Shown: positions 8,843 to 18,456, counted from the stretch's first letter. The stretch is DNA of 64,000 nucleotides from Hyalangium versicolor (GCF_020103695.1 NZ_JAHXBF010000007.1:124001-188000); one strand, 5' to 3'. Translations and numbers: made by a program. The notes: generated by a model not told the origin, from the letters alone.

Positions 8843-9670
8843 TCATCTCCCCTGGAAGCGCGGAGGCCGCCGCTCCATGAAGGCCGAGAACGCCTCGGTC
8901 AGATCGTTCGACTGCAAGAAGGCGGAGTTCCACACCGCCACGTAGCGCAGGCCGTCCTCGATGGACTTGTCCGCGCAGTACTCCATCACCTGCTTGGCGC
9001 CCTGGACGACGAGCGGCGGGTTCTCGGCGATCTTCCGGGCGGTGGCCCGCGCGGCGGTGAGCAGCGCCTCGGGAGACTCGAACACCTCGTTGACGAGCCC
9101 CATGCGCAACACGCGCTCCGCGTCGAAGTCCCCAGCGGTGTAGGCCATCTCGCGCGTGTTGCCTTCGCCGATGATGCGCGGCAGGCGCTGGAGCGCGCCC
9201 AGGTCCGCGACGATGCCGACACGCGCCTCACGGAGGCTGAACTTCGCCTCGCGCGAGCAGTACCGGAAGTCACACGCGGCGATGAGATCGATACCGCCAC
9301 CAATGCACCAGCCGTGGATCGCAGCGATGACGGGCTTGCGGCAGCGGGAGAGTCCCTCGGTGGCGCCCTGCATCTGGTGGATGAGCTGGAGCAGCTTCGT
9401 CCGCTCGAAGGCCGTGTTGTTGTCCCCGGAGATGAGGGGCCCGAGCGTCTCCGTCATCCCCGCCAGATCCAGGCCATAGGAGAAGTGAGCACCCTCGCCG
9501 CGCAACAGGACGACGCGCACGGACTCGTCAACATCGAGCGCGCGGAGCACCTCCGGCATCTCGCGCCAGAAGTCCGGTCCCAGGGCATTGCCCTTGCCGG
9601 GCCCCAGCAACACGATCTCGGCGACACCCTCGGCCTTCTCGACACGCAGTGACTGGTAAGCGGTGGTCAT
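8843..9670 (-). CDS. Enoyl-CoA hydratase/isomerase family, dienoyl-CoA isomerase (ECH1)-like
   Basis: The protein has 275 residues from the ATG at 9670, which has GGAGG upstream. It has a crotonase fold with an oxyanion-hole segment (YGLDLAGM) and HGWCIGGGIDLIAACD. The active-site stretch LREARVGIVADLGALQRLP carries both a Glu and an Asp. In mammalian ECH1 this acid pair catalyses delta3,5-delta2,4-dienoyl-CoA isomerisation, and the similarity to ECH1 in this region is strong. It is the first gene of an operon with the 2,4-dienoyl-CoA reductase-like gene. Together they would process double bonds of unsaturated fatty acids for beta-oxidation. A plain enoyl-CoA hydratase is the alternative. Confidence 0.8.
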   Translation of the reverse strand: MTTAYQSLRVEKAEGVAEIVLLGPGKGNALGPDFWREMPEVLRALDVDESVRVVLLRGEGAHFSYGLDLAGMTETLGPLISGDNNTAFERTKLLQLIHQMQGATEGLSRCRKPVIAAIHGWCIGGGIDLIAACDFRYCSREAKFSLREARVGIVADLGALQRLPRIIGEGNTREMAYTAGDFDAERVLRMGLVNEVFESPEALLTAARATARKIAENPPLVVQGAKQVMEYCADKSIEDGLRYVAVWNSAFLQSNDLTEAFSAFMERRPPRFQGR

Positions 9671-9866
9671 CCCTTCCCTCCGTCGGGGGCGGCACTTGAC
9701 CAGAAACGCCCGAGCGCCGTCCACGACCGGATAACCCCGCGCAGGCGGGGGGCGCCTCTACCATGAAAGCCTGACACCCGAGACAAGCGAGCTTTTCCAT
9801 CTTCACGAGAAGTCATGAGCAGGCCACACTCCCGGCGCCTCACCTCCATCAGCCCCGAGGAGCCTC

Positions 9867-12062
9867 ATGCCGAGAACGCTACGCAGTCGCCTTCGCTGGT
9901 CCACACTGCTACTGACCGGAACGTTGCTCACCGCCGCAGGCTGCTCAAGAGAGCCTGAGCCCCCGCCACCAGCTCCGACCTCCGAGAGCACCCGGGAACA
10001 GGCCGCCGACGAGGGCGATACCGTCGAGATCCGCTCGCTGCCGCCCATCAAGCCAGAAGAAGCCTCGCAGACGTCGCTCCAGCAGCTCGAGAAGACGACG
10101 AAGCTCGGGGAGAACGTGGCGGTGCATGTGAAGCTGCCGCCCCCCGCCAACAAGGAGCTGGAGGGCAGCCTCGTCCGCATCGTCGGAGATACCTCGAGCC
10201 CCACGGTGCTCTTCAGCTCGGACGCGCTGGCGAAGCTGGGAGCCATTCCTTCGAGCCCGGGCTCCGGGTTCTTCACCTCCTTCGGGCAACTCAGCTCGCG
10301 GGAAATCGAACGCCGCATCGAAAACGAGCGGCTGCTGGCCTCGGGCGAGTTCGGAGAAATCACCGAGGACTCCATCGTCTTCAACGGCCGCACGCCCATC
10401 GGCATCACGCAGGGCATTGGCTTCGACCGGGATACCTTCACGAAGTTCCAGCCCCAACCGCTGAGCACGTGCCCGGCGACGCCTGCGTCCACGACGCAGG
10501 GCTGGGGCCAGTCGCTGTTCATCACCTCACCCGCCGTGGTGCTGGATCCGGCGCGCACGTGGGATCCGTGCACGGGCGCGGGCACGCAGGGTGGCGCGTG
10601 GACCTTCGCCCACCTGATCCGTGAGATGGCCACCAGTTCGGGCTCGACGCCCGAGACGTTCGTGCTCCGGTGGCTGGAGATGTGGCTCAACCCGTACGTC
10701 GTGAACGGAGACGTGGTGCCGGCCCGGCCCAACATCTTCAGCGGGGTGATCCAGCCCTGGGCCACCGCCAGCGGCGTCACCGCGGCGGTGCTCACGGACT
10801 CCTCGGGGAAGAAGTTCGTCCAGCTCAGCGGCCCGCTCAACCTGAACATCGCGCCCTTCCGCCTGCTGTCGATCGTCAACCGCCTGGACGTGGGCAACAC
10901 CGTCTCGGGCAGCAGCGGCTATGGCGGCACGACGACGAGCCGTCCAGTGGACGCCGGTGAGCTGCGCTTCATCTTCGGAGTCGTCCAGCCGAACCCATGG
11001 GGCGGCGGCTCGCAGGCCACGTGCGGCCTGAAGCCCTTCACCGTCATCTTCGAGTACGGCGTGCCCGTCACGGGTTGCTCCAACGTGGTCCAGTATGCGC
11101 GCAAGTGGACGGAGCTCAACACGCTGGGAGGCTTCACGCCGACGTACCTGACGAAGCTGCAGGCCATCACCGAGAGCGTGGTGCTGCACGGGGCGGCGCC
11201 GGGCAAGGGCAACCAGAGCGCCCTCAACCAGCTGCGCACCAACGAGCGCTCCATTGCCAGCCCCTGGGAGCTGCGCGAGTTCACGCTGAGCGACGAGGAT
11301 CCGGTGAGTGGCATCAGCACGCCCTCCAACGGACTGCTGCGCAAGCACACGGTGGCGCAGACGCCGGATGACGGCGCCTACCCGAGCGGGCATCCGGCGA
11401 TCAGCAACTACGTGCTGAGCGTCGTGAAGCCCTCGGTGCCGCTGCCGGTGGGGCCGCTGCCGTCCAACTGCTCGACGGCGCACACCGTGCCGTACTCCTT
11501 CCTGGGGGTACCGTTCCGAGGCGGCAACTCGCTCGTGCCGCCGAACTTCTGGCCCGCCGCGGGCGCCAGCGGAGCCAACCCCGCGGACGTGTGCGCGCGG
11601 CACGAGTTCTCCGTCAACACGTGCAGCGGCTGCCACTTCGGCGACACGCAGACCGCGTTCACGCACGTGACGACCACGGGCATCCCGGTGACGCTGTCGA
11701 GGTTCCTGACGGGTGGTGGACCGGGCCTGGCCTTCGGGGTGAATGACACGCAGTTCACGACGCCGAAGTGGCTCTTCGCGGACCTCGAGCGGCGGTGGCA
11801 GCGGCTGTACGAGGTGGCCTTCTGCACGCAGTGCACGACGGTCGTCCGCGCGGATCCGAACCTGTTGAACCAGATCGGGGAGATCGCCCAGGTGGTGCCC
11901 ATCGACCCGGTGGGACCGATCGAGGGGCCGAAGTTCCCAGTGGGAGCGATCCGCGACCTGTCCCTGGTGCAGAAGATCCTCGATGTGCGGCCGAACTTCG
12001 CAAAGGGCACATCCGAGGAGCCGGTGAACTTCATCCGGCGCACGGAGACCCTGGTGCACTGA
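9867..12062 (+). CDS. Large lipoprotein with one CXXCH haem-binding-like motif
   Basis: The protein has 731 residues. The signal peptide ends in a lipobox (LTAAGC), followed by a Pro-rich linker. I do not recognise the family. A single CSGCH motif occurs near residue 590, followed by HFGDTQTAF, which could bind haem c, and a CTQC pair follows about 70 residues later. Myxobacterial proteins of this sort may be cytochrome-like secreted or outer-membrane lipoproteins, but one CXXCH can also be chance or a metal site. There are no transmembrane helices beyond the signal. The gene is transcribed alone and ends at a strong hairpin shared with dnaE. The upstream 200 bases are shared with the divergent dienoyl-CoA operon. 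Confidence 0.65.
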   Translation: MPRTLRSRLRWSTLLLTGTLLTAAGCSREPEPPPPAPTSESTREQAADEGDTVEIRSLPPIKPEEASQTSLQQLEKTTKLGENVAVHVKLPPPANKELEGSLVRIVGDTSSPTVLFSSDALAKLGAIPSSPGSGFFTSFGQLSSREIERRIENERLLASGEFGEITEDSIVFNGRTPIGITQGIGFDRDTFTKFQPQPLSTCPATPASTTQGWGQSLFITSPAVVLDPARTWDPCTGAGTQGGAWTFAHLIREMATSSGSTPETFVLRWLEMWLNPYVVNGDVVPARPNIFSGVIQPWATASGVTAAVLTDSSGKKFVQLSGPLNLNIAPFRLLSIVNRLDVGNTVSGSSGYGGTTTSRPVDAGELRFIFGVVQPNPWGGGSQATCGLKPFTVIFEYGVPVTGCSNVVQYARKWTELNTLGGFTPTYLTKLQAITESVVLHGAAPGKGNQSALNQLRTNERSIASPWELREFTLSDEDPVSGISTPSNGLLRKHTVAQTPDDGAYPSGHPAISNYVLSVVKPSVPLPVGPLPSNCSTAHTVPYSFLGVPFRGGNSLVPPNFWPAAGASGANPADVCARHEFSVNTCSGCHFGDTQTAFTHVTTTGIPVTLSRFLTGGGPGLAFGVNDTQFTTPKWLFADLERRWQRLYEVAFCTQCTTVVRADPNLLNQIGEIAQVVPIDPVGPIEGPKFPVGAIRDLSLVQKILDVRPNFAKGTSEEPVNFIRRTETLVH

Positions 12063-12076
12063 GTCCTGGCGGCCCG

Positions 12077-12104
12077 GGCGCGCGCACGAGTGGGTGCGCG
12101 CGCC
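12077..12104. terminator. Perfect 11-bp hairpin between convergent genes
   Basis: GGCGCGCGCAC (12077-12087) pairs perfectly with GTGCGCGCGCC (12094-12104) around a six-base loop. It fills the 41-base gap between the convergent lipoprotein and dnaE genes and touches the dnaE stop codon, so it can act on both strands. No T-tract follows. Confidence 0.7.
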
Positions 12105-15100
12105 TACCCCAGCTCGACGACCTTCATCCCGAAGAGCTTGTCGACGGCCAGCAGCAGCTCATCGCTCACCTGGACCTTGAGCTGCGTGCCACCGATGAGC
12201 GCCTCGGCCTCGCCTGGGAACAGCACACTGACGGCCACGGGCGTGGCGCCGGTGTACTGCTTGGCGATGGCCATCAGCTTCGACAACCGGTCTTCGGTGA
12301 GCAGATCCGCGGGCACGCGCAGCTCCAGCCGCTTCGTGCGCTTCTCGCGAACGGCCTTCAGGCTCTGGATGTCCTCGACGATGAGCTCGGTCGTGGGAGC
12401 ATCCTCGTCGCGCTGGCTGACCTGCACCGAGCCCGTCACGAGGATGGGATCATCCCCCTTGAGCAGCGTCTCCCAGTGCTCATAGCCCGGCTTGGGCCCG
12501 GCCTTGGTCCACTTGCCATCCTTGCCCATCACCGAGCGGGTGCCGTCCTTGCCCGGGAAGCACACCAGCTCGATGGAGCCTGACAGGTCCTCCAGCGTCA
12601 CCCACGCCATGCGCTTGCCCGTCTTCGTGGGCCGCTCGCGCAGCGCGGCGATGATGCCACCCACGGAGATCTTCTCGTCCCGGCGGGCGCGCTGCACCGC
12701 CGTCACCGGCCGTGCGTAGCGCTTCAATTCCTTCTCGTACTGGTGCAGCGGGTGGCCGGACACGTAGAAGCCGATGGCCTCCTTCTCGAAGGACAGGCGC
12801 TCCTTCTCCGGCCACTCCTCCACCTGCACGAAGTCATCCTTGAGCGCATTTCCGCCACTCGAGGCCGGCCCCGCCAGCATTCCGAACAGCGAGCTCTGCC
12901 CGGCCGCCTTGTCCTTCTGGCTGGACGAGCCGCGGTTCATCGCCTTTTCGATCGTCTCGAACAACTGGCGCCGCGCACGCTTCTCGAAGTCGAAGGCACC
13001 GGCCTTCACCAGCGCTTCGAGCACCTTCCGGTTCACGCGCCGGCTGTCCACGCGCTCGCAGAAGTCGAACAGGCCCTTGAAGGGCCCTTCCTTGCGGGCC
13101 TCGACGATGGACTCGATGGCGCCCTCGCCCACGCCCTTGATGGCGCCCAGACCGAAGCGGATCTTCCCGTCCACGGCGCCGAAGGCCATGTCCGACTGGT
13201 TCACGTCCGGCGGGAGCACCTGGGTGCCGGACTCGCGAGCCTCACCGATGTGGCGCACCACCTTGTCGGTGTTGTCCTTCTCGCTGGTGAGAAGGGCGGC
13301 CATGAACTCCACGGGGTAGTGGGCCTTGAGCCACGCCGTGTGGATGGTGACGAGGCCATAGGCGGCCGAGTGGCTCTTGTTGAAGCCGTACTCAGCGAAC
13401 TTCTCCATGAGGTCGAAGATCTCGCCGGCCACCTTGAGGTCGACTTCGTTCTTCTTGCAGCCCTCGAGGAAGCCGGCGCGCTCGGCCTGCATCACCTCGG
13501 CCTTCTTCTTGCCCATGGCGCGGCGGAGCAGGTCGGCGCGGCCCAGGGTGTAGCCACCCAGGACCTGCGAGATCTGCATCACCTGCTCCTGGTACACGAT
13601 GACGCCGTAGGTGTCCTTGAGGACGGGCTCGAGCAAGGGGTGCGGGTAGACGACGGACTCGCGGCCGTGCTTGCGGTTGATGAAGACGTCCACCATGCCC
13701 GAGTCGAGCGGACCGGGCCGGTAGAGGGCGCCGGCGGCGATGACGTCTTCGAAGCAGGACGGCTTGAGCTTCATCACCATTTCGGTGAAGCCGCTGGACT
13801 CCATCTGGAAGACGCCGGCCGTGTCGCCCTTGGCCATCAACGCCCACATCGCGTCGTCGTAGAGCGGGATGTCGTCGCGCGTGAGAGGCTTCTCTCGCGG
13901 GTGGTTGCGGTTGATGAGATCCAGCGCGTTCTGGATCACCGTGAGCGTCTTGAGGCCGAGGAAGTCGAACTTCACCAGGCCTGCGGCCTCCACCTCGTCC
14001 TTGGCGAACTGGGTGATGAGGGTCTTCTCACCGGGAGGCTGGTAGACGGGGACGAACTCCCACAGCGGCTTGTCGGCGATGACGACGCCGGCGGCGTGCA
14101 TGCCGGGCTGGCGGTGCAGGCCCTCGAGGGCGAGGGCGATCTCCAGCACGTCCTTGGTGGTGACGGGCTTGCCCTCCACCTCGCCGATGTTCGAGGGCTT
14201 CTCGATCATCTCCTTGAGGCGAGGCTCGGTCTCGATGGCCTCCTTGAGGGTGATGTTGAGGACTTCGGGGACGAGCTTGGCGATGCGGTCACCCTCGCTG
14301 AAGGGCAGGCCGAAGACGCGGCACACGTCGCGCAGCACGCTCTTGGCCTTCAAGCTGCCGAAGGTGATGATCTGCCCGACGTTGTTCTCGCCGTACTTGC
14401 TGGAGACGTACTTGATGACCTCGTCCCGGCGGTCCTGGCAGAAGTCGATATCGAAGTCCGGCATCGACACGCGCTCGGGGTTGAGGAAGCGCTCGAAGAG
14501 CAGGTTGTACGGGATGGGATCCAGGTCGGTGATGCGCAGCGCGTAGGCCACGAGCGAACCGGCGCCCGAGCCACGGCCCGGCCCCACGGGGATGCCGTGG
14601 CGCTTGGCCCAGTTGATGAAGTCCTGAACGATGAGGAAGTAGCCGCTGAACCCCATCTTCTGGATGACGCCAAGCTCCAGGGTGAGGCGGGCGCGGTACA
14701 AGTCCGGGTCGAACTTGGCGCCGGCCTTGTGCAGCTCCTTGAAGCGCTCGTGGAGCCCCTCGAAGGCCAGCTCCGCCATGTAGCTGTCCGGCGTGTGGGA
14801 CTCGGGGACCTTGAAGGTGGGCAACATGGGCTTGCCGAGCTTGAGCTCCAGGTTGCATTGCTCGGCGATGCGCTGGGTGTTGTGGACGGCCTCGGGGGTG
14901 TCCTTGAAGAACTGGAGCATCTCCTCGGGGCTGGTGACGTAGAGCTTGTCCGTGGAGTGCTTCATGCGCTTGCCGTCGGCCAACGTCTTGCCGCTGGCGA
15001 TGCACATGAGCAGCTCGTGCGCGCGAGCGTCCTCGCGCTTGATGTAGTGGGCGTCCGCGGTGGCGCACAGCGGGATGTCCAGGTCCCGGCTGAGCGTCAT

Positions 15101-15661
15101 GAGGTTCTCGTTGGCCTTGTCCTGCTCGGGCAAGCCGTTGGACTGGACCTCGAGGAAGAAGTGATCGGGCTCGAAGATGTTCTTGTACTCGAGCGCGGCC
15201 TTGCGGGCGTGGTCCATGTCCCCGCGGAAGCAGGCGCTTGTGACTTCACCGCCGAGGCACGCGGTGAGGGCGAAGAGGCCCTTGCTGTGCTCGGCCAGCA
15301 GCTTCTTGTCGATGCGCGGGTGGTAGTAGAAGCCGTCCATGTACGCGCGGGAGGCCAGGACGCGGAGGTTGGCATAGCCCTCGGCGTTCTGGGCGACGAG
15401 GATGAGATGGTGGGCGACCTTCTCGGTGCGGTCCTCACGGCCCTTGGTGCCGGCGACGTAGGCCTCCATGCCGATGATGGGCTTGATGCCGGCATCCTTC
15501 GCCTTCTTGTAGAAGTCGATGGTGGCGAACATGTTGCCGTGATCGGTCACGGCCACGCTCGTCATCCCCTTTTCCTTCACCGTCTTGATGAGGTCCTTCA
15601 TCCGGATGGCGCCATCCAGGAGGGAGTACAGGGTGTGCAGGTGGAGATGGGTAAAGGACAT
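12104..15661 (-). CDS. dnaE: DNA polymerase III alpha subunit
   Basis: The protein has 1,185 residues, the usual length for DnaE-type replicative polymerase. The N-terminal PHP domain opens with HLHLHT (residues 5-10) and keeps its other histidines (TDHGNM). The polymerase catalytic aspartates lie in MPDFDIDF at about residue 400, and GPGRGSGAGSLVAYAL is the family's palm signature. The C-terminal third includes the helix-hairpin-helix region (GLGAIKGVGEGAI) and an OB fold (ISVGGIIAALRERPTK). The ATG at 15661 gives MSFTHLHLHT, a normal start; an upstream extension lacks support, and no clear Shine-Dalgarno is visible. It replicates the chromosome as part of the Pol III holoenzyme. Confidence 0.97.
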   Translation of the reverse strand: MSFTHLHLHTLYSLLDGAIRMKDLIKTVKEKGMTSVAVTDHGNMFATIDFYKKAKDAGIKPIIGMEAYVAGTKGREDRTEKVAHHLILVAQNAEGYANLRVLASRAYMDGFYYHPRIDKKLLAEHSKGLFALTACLGGEVTSACFRGDMDHARKAALEYKNIFEPDHFFLEVQSNGLPEQDKANENLMTLSRDLDIPLCATADAHYIKREDARAHELLMCIASGKTLADGKRMKHSTDKLYVTSPEEMLQFFKDTPEAVHNTQRIAEQCNLELKLGKPMLPTFKVPESHTPDSYMAELAFEGLHERFKELHKAGAKFDPDLYRARLTLELGVIQKMGFSGYFLIVQDFINWAKRHGIPVGPGRGSGAGSLVAYALRITDLDPIPYNLLFERFLNPERVSMPDFDIDFCQDRRDEVIKYVSSKYGENNVGQIITFGSLKAKSVLRDVCRVFGLPFSEGDRIAKLVPEVLNITLKEAIETEPRLKEMIEKPSNIGEVEGKPVTTKDVLEIALALEGLHRQPGMHAAGVVIADKPLWEFVPVYQPPGEKTLITQFAKDEVEAAGLVKFDFLGLKTLTVIQNALDLINRNHPREKPLTRDDIPLYDDAMWALMAKGDTAGVFQMESSGFTEMVMKLKPSCFEDVIAAGALYRPGPLDSGMVDVFINRKHGRESVVYPHPLLEPVLKDTYGVIVYQEQVMQISQVLGGYTLGRADLLRRAMGKKKAEVMQAERAGFLEGCKKNEVDLKVAGEIFDLMEKFAEYGFNKSHSAAYGLVTIHTAWLKAHYPVEFMAALLTSEKDNTDKVVRHIGEARESGTQVLPPDVNQSDMAFGAVDGKIRFGLGAIKGVGEGAIESIVEARKEGPFKGLFDFCERVDSRRVNRKVLEALVKAGAFDFEKRARRQLFETIEKAMNRGSSSQKDKAAGQSSLFGMLAGPASSGGNALKDDFVQVEEWPEKERLSFEKEAIGFYVSGHPLHQYEKELKRYARPVTAVQRARRDEKISVGGIIAALRERPTKTGKRMAWVTLEDLSGSIELVCFPGKDGTRSVMGKDGKWTKAGPKPGYEHWETLLKGDDPILVTGSVQVSQRDEDAPTTELIVEDIQSLKAVREKRTKRLELRVPADLLTEDRLSKLMAIAKQYTGATPVAVSVLFPGEAEALIGGTQLKVQVSDELLLAVDKLFGMKVVELG

Positions 15662-16145
15662 GGCTGTTCGTAGGGCGAGCGGAAAGCGGTGGCGAACAAT
15701 AGGGTTCCGGACCGCGCGCCGCATCCGGAAAATCGGCCTCGGGCGGGTTTTCTACTACGTGTAGGGTGGGAAGGAGAACAGGAGACGTGCCAGGTGGTTC
15801 GGCGCTCGACACGACGCCCGGCACACGCTCCTTGCGGGCCCTCCGGACGTAAGCCCCTGTATTCAGGACCATGGCTGGACCTTCTTGAGGATGTAACGCC
15901 CGGGCCCCCCGACTCGCCACCGCCGCCTGGCCGCTCGCTGGTGCTCGGCTGCCGGGTAGGGCTGCTCGTGTTCCTGGGGCTATACGCGGGGTGTGCCCTC
16001 CTCAACGCTTCATAGGGAGTGAGGGCTTCACACTTCTTTACGGGGAGGAAAAGCGCGCTCAACGGCGCCCGGTCATCTTCTGCACCGTCGCCATCGAGGC
16101 GAAGCCGAACACCGGGCCCTGAGGGTCCCGCCAGGAGAACACGTC
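15662..16145. other. Divergent intergenic region between dnaE and the Spy-like gene
   Basis: These 484 bases should contain the dnaE promoter and the promoter of the Spy-like gene. The only forward frame with any protein-like feature starts at a GTG at 15689 and ends at 16015 with a hydrophobic stretch, but it lacks a ribosome site and overlaps the dnaE leader, so I do not call it. I see no RNA gene. Confidence 0.45.
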
Positions 16146-16589
16146 ATGAAGAAGAAGATCGCCATCGCCGCCTCCGCAGTCCTCGCCGTCGTGCTGCTCA
16201 GTGGCTTCCGGGGAGGAGGCTGGGGCTGGAACCGGGATCCCGAGCGCATCAAGCAGGTCATCACCTGGAAGCTGGACGACAAGCTGGAGGACATCAACGC
16301 CTCGGACAGCCAGAAGCAGGCGGTACAGGGCGTGAAGGACCGGCTCTTCGAGGAAGGCAAGCAGCTGGCCGAGGACCACCAGGCCACGCGCCAGGAGTTC
16401 CTGACGCAGCTCGAGTCCGACACGCCGGACGCGAGCAAGCTGCACACGCTGGTGGATGCGCGCATCGACGCGCTGCGCGCCTTCGCGCACAAGGTGGTGG
16501 ACTCCGCGCTGGAGGTGCACCGCATCCTCTCGCCGACGCAGCGCAAGCAGCTGGCGACGGAGTACCGCGAGAAGATGGACGTCCACTGA
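16146..16589 (+). CDS. Spy/CpxP-like periplasmic protein
   Basis: The protein has 147 residues, with an AGGAG nine bases before the ATG. MKKKIAIAASAVLAVVLLSG is a classical signal peptide or N-terminal anchor. The mature part is helical and charged, with the C-terminal LSPTQRKQLATEYREK that matches the LTXXQ-type motif of Spy/CpxP proteins. Family members act as ATP-independent periplasmic chaperones or envelope-stress modulators. A Gly/Trp-rich patch (FRGGGWGWN) follows the signal. It is a single gene, downstream of a long intergenic region. Assignment to the family rests on length, helical content and the motif. Confidence 0.75.
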   Translation: MKKKIAIAASAVLAVVLLSGFRGGGWGWNRDPERIKQVITWKLDDKLEDINASDSQKQAVQGVKDRLFEEGKQLAEDHQATRQEFLTQLESDTPDASKLHTLVDARIDALRAFAHKVVDSALEVHRILSPTQRKQLATEYREKMDVH

Positions 16590-16669
16590 GCGGAGTGTTC
16601 TCGGCCAACGCCCCGCTGACTTCGGAGCGGGGCCCGCCGTGCCGCACTGAACGGCACGGGTGAGAGAAG

Positions 16670-17506
16670 GTGGGAAACGAGACGGCGGCTCACTATGTTC
16701 GGAGCGTGGAATACACGGATTATGCCCGCCGCCTGATGGCCCACTCCTCGCTAGCGGACGTGGCCGAGTACGGCCGGGTGATGGAGGCCGGGAGGGAGTA
16801 TCCGCTCTTTCGGCTGACCGTCCCCGGTTCGCGCTGGCTCGTCATCACCTCGGGGTTTCATGGGGAGGAACCGGCTGGGCCGTTGACGCTGGCGGAGAGC
16901 TTCGCGGAAATCGTCGCCTACGCGAGGGCACGAGACGTGGGGTTGCGCGTGTACCCGTGCATCAACCCATCGGGCTTCGAGGTGGGCACGCGCTACAACC
17001 GCAGCGGGGAGAAGCCGAACAACGACTTCCTGCGCTACGAGGTGGCGCCGGGAACGTGGAAGGGAGAGCTGGCGCGGGGCGAGTCCTTCCTGCGCTGGGA
17101 GTTGTACGACGGGGGCCCGAAAGAGACGCGGGCGGTGCGAGCGGACATCGTCCGTTTCCCGGCTCCGGCCGCGGCGCTGGACATCCACCAGGACAACTAC
17201 CTGAGCGTCGCGGCCACGTACGCGTACACGTTTGGGGACGCGGCGGCGTATCGGCCGTTGATGGAGGCGGCTGCGAGCCACGCGAGCGTCATCCGGAACC
17301 AGAAGGTGGACGAGAACCACCACACGGACGGGGACGGGCTCATCGTCTCGCATGATGGGAGCGTGACGGACTACTTCACGCGCCAGGGAGTGCCCTACAC
17401 GGCCGCGCTGGAGACGACGACGCGGACTCCGCTAGCGTCCAGCCACGCAGTGAACCTCATCTGGATCCGCGGCTTCATCGATCTGGCCGCGCGTGGAGGA
17501 ACGTGA
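16670..17506 (+). CDS. M14 family zinc carboxypeptidase-like protein
   Basis: The protein has 278 residues. M14-like landmarks are visible in order: the zinc-binding GFHGEE (H64, E67), NPSGFEVGTRYNR and NNDF for substrate carboxylate binding, a third zinc ligand in DIHQD, and the catalytic Glu in ALETTT. It is compact, lacks a signal peptide, and resembles the bacterial succinylglutamate desuccinylase/M14-type cytosolic peptidases. The GTG start at 16670 is uncertain; an internal GTG 36 bases later is preceded by CGGAGC. Its stop overlaps the start of the aldo/keto reductase (TGATG), so the two are translationally coupled. Substrate unknown. Confidence 0.8.
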   Translation: MGNETAAHYVRSVEYTDYARRLMAHSSLADVAEYGRVMEAGREYPLFRLTVPGSRWLVITSGFHGEEPAGPLTLAESFAEIVAYARARDVGLRVYPCINPSGFEVGTRYNRSGEKPNNDFLRYEVAPGTWKGELARGESFLRWELYDGGPKETRAVRADIVRFPAPAAALDIHQDNYLSVAATYAYTFGDAAAYRPLMEAAASHASVIRNQKVDENHHTDGDGLIVSHDGSVTDYFTRQGVPYTAALETTTRTPLASSHAVNLIWIRGFIDLAARGGT

Positions 17507-18387
17507 TGGAGCGCCGTCCCCTGGGAAACACAGGCCTGCAGGTCTCCGCGCTGGGATTCGGAGCAGGGCCCGTAGGGGACGGAGCGCTATCAGAGGATGA
17601 GGCGGCGAGGCTGCTGCATGGCGTACTGGATGCAGGGATCAACCTGATCGATACCGCGCCCAGCTATGGGCTCTCCGAGGAGCGGATTGGCCGGCACCTG
17701 CAGGGGCGGCGCGGAGAGTTCGTGCTCTCGACGAAGTGCGGCTACGGCGTGCCGGGGGTGGAGGACTGGACGGGGCCGTGCATCACACAGGGCATCGAGC
17801 TGGCACTGAGGCGGATGCGCACGGACGTCATCGACGTGATGCACTTCCACTCGTGCCCGATCGATGTGCTGGAGCGGCCGGGTGTGGTGGACGCGCTGAC
17901 GCGAGCGGTGGAGCAGGGCAAGGTTCGCGTGGCTGCATACTCCGGGGACAACCACTCACTGGCACATGCGCTGAACATGGGGCGATTCGGGTCAGTGCAG
18001 ACGTCGGTGAACCTGTTCGACCAGCGCGCCATCGACTGGGGCGTGGCGATGGCGCGAGAGCGCGGCGTGGGAGTCATCGCGAAGCGCACGTTGGGAAATG
18101 CACCGTGGCGGTATTCGGAGCGTCCGTGGGCGCAAGATGTGGCGCTGTACTGGGACCGGATGCGCCAGATGGGACTGGATCCACGCGGGCTGGATGGGAG
18201 CGAGTTCGCGCTGCGCTTCGCGGCCTACGTTCCGGGCGTGACGACGTGCCTCGTGGGCACCACGCGGCTGGAGAACCTCCAGCACAACGTGAGGGCCTTG
18301 GAGCACGGGCCCCTCGCACCGGAGCACGTGGCGCACATTCGCGACGCGTTCCGGCGCAACGACCACGGGTGGGACGGGCAGATCTGA
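17506..18387 (+). CDS. Aldo/keto reductase
   Basis: The protein has 293 residues and a TIM-barrel AKR pattern: RPLGNTGLQVSALGFGAGP at the N-terminus, then DTAPSYG (catalytic Asp and Tyr), STKCG (Lys) and MHFHSC (His), the catalytic tetrad. The last part holds PGVTTCLVGTTRLENLQHN, the NADPH-binding end. The ATG at 17506 is chosen over a GTG at 17503 because GGAGGA lies five bases upstream. It overlaps the peptidase stop by one base, which implies co-expression and possibly a shared pathway. The substrate cannot be read from sequence. Confidence 0.9.
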   Translation: MERRPLGNTGLQVSALGFGAGPVGDGALSEDEAARLLHGVLDAGINLIDTAPSYGLSEERIGRHLQGRRGEFVLSTKCGYGVPGVEDWTGPCITQGIELALRRMRTDVIDVMHFHSCPIDVLERPGVVDALTRAVEQGKVRVAAYSGDNHSLAHALNMGRFGSVQTSVNLFDQRAIDWGVAMARERGVGVIAKRTLGNAPWRYSERPWAQDVALYWDRMRQMGLDPRGLDGSEFALRFAAYVPGVTTCLVGTTRLENLQHNVRALEHGPLAPEHVAHIRDAFRRNDHGWDGQI

Positions 18388-18456
18388 GGTCCCAGCGCCT
18401 CCATCGGGGACGAAGTATGCTCACTACGAGTTCCCCCCTGTCTCTGAGAGGTCGAG

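Noticed and set aside
9727-9755. Single copy of CCGGATAACCCCGCGCAGG-type sequence similar to a type I-E CRISPR repeat
   Set aside because: There is only one copy, no spacer pattern and no cas gene. The symmetric CCCCGC...GCGGGG is a plain GC-rich hairpin upstream of the divergent genes.
12743-15673. Forward open frame of about 970 codons across dnaE
   Set aside because: It is antisense to dnaE and its translation has no recognisable domain. It is a shadow of GC-rich coding sequence.
15689-16015. Forward 108-codon frame upstream of the Spy-like gene, ending in a hydrophobic stretch
   Set aside because: It begins at a GTG without ribosome site, overlaps the dnaE leader, and has a composition like random GC-rich DNA. 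Only the last 25 residues look membrane-like.
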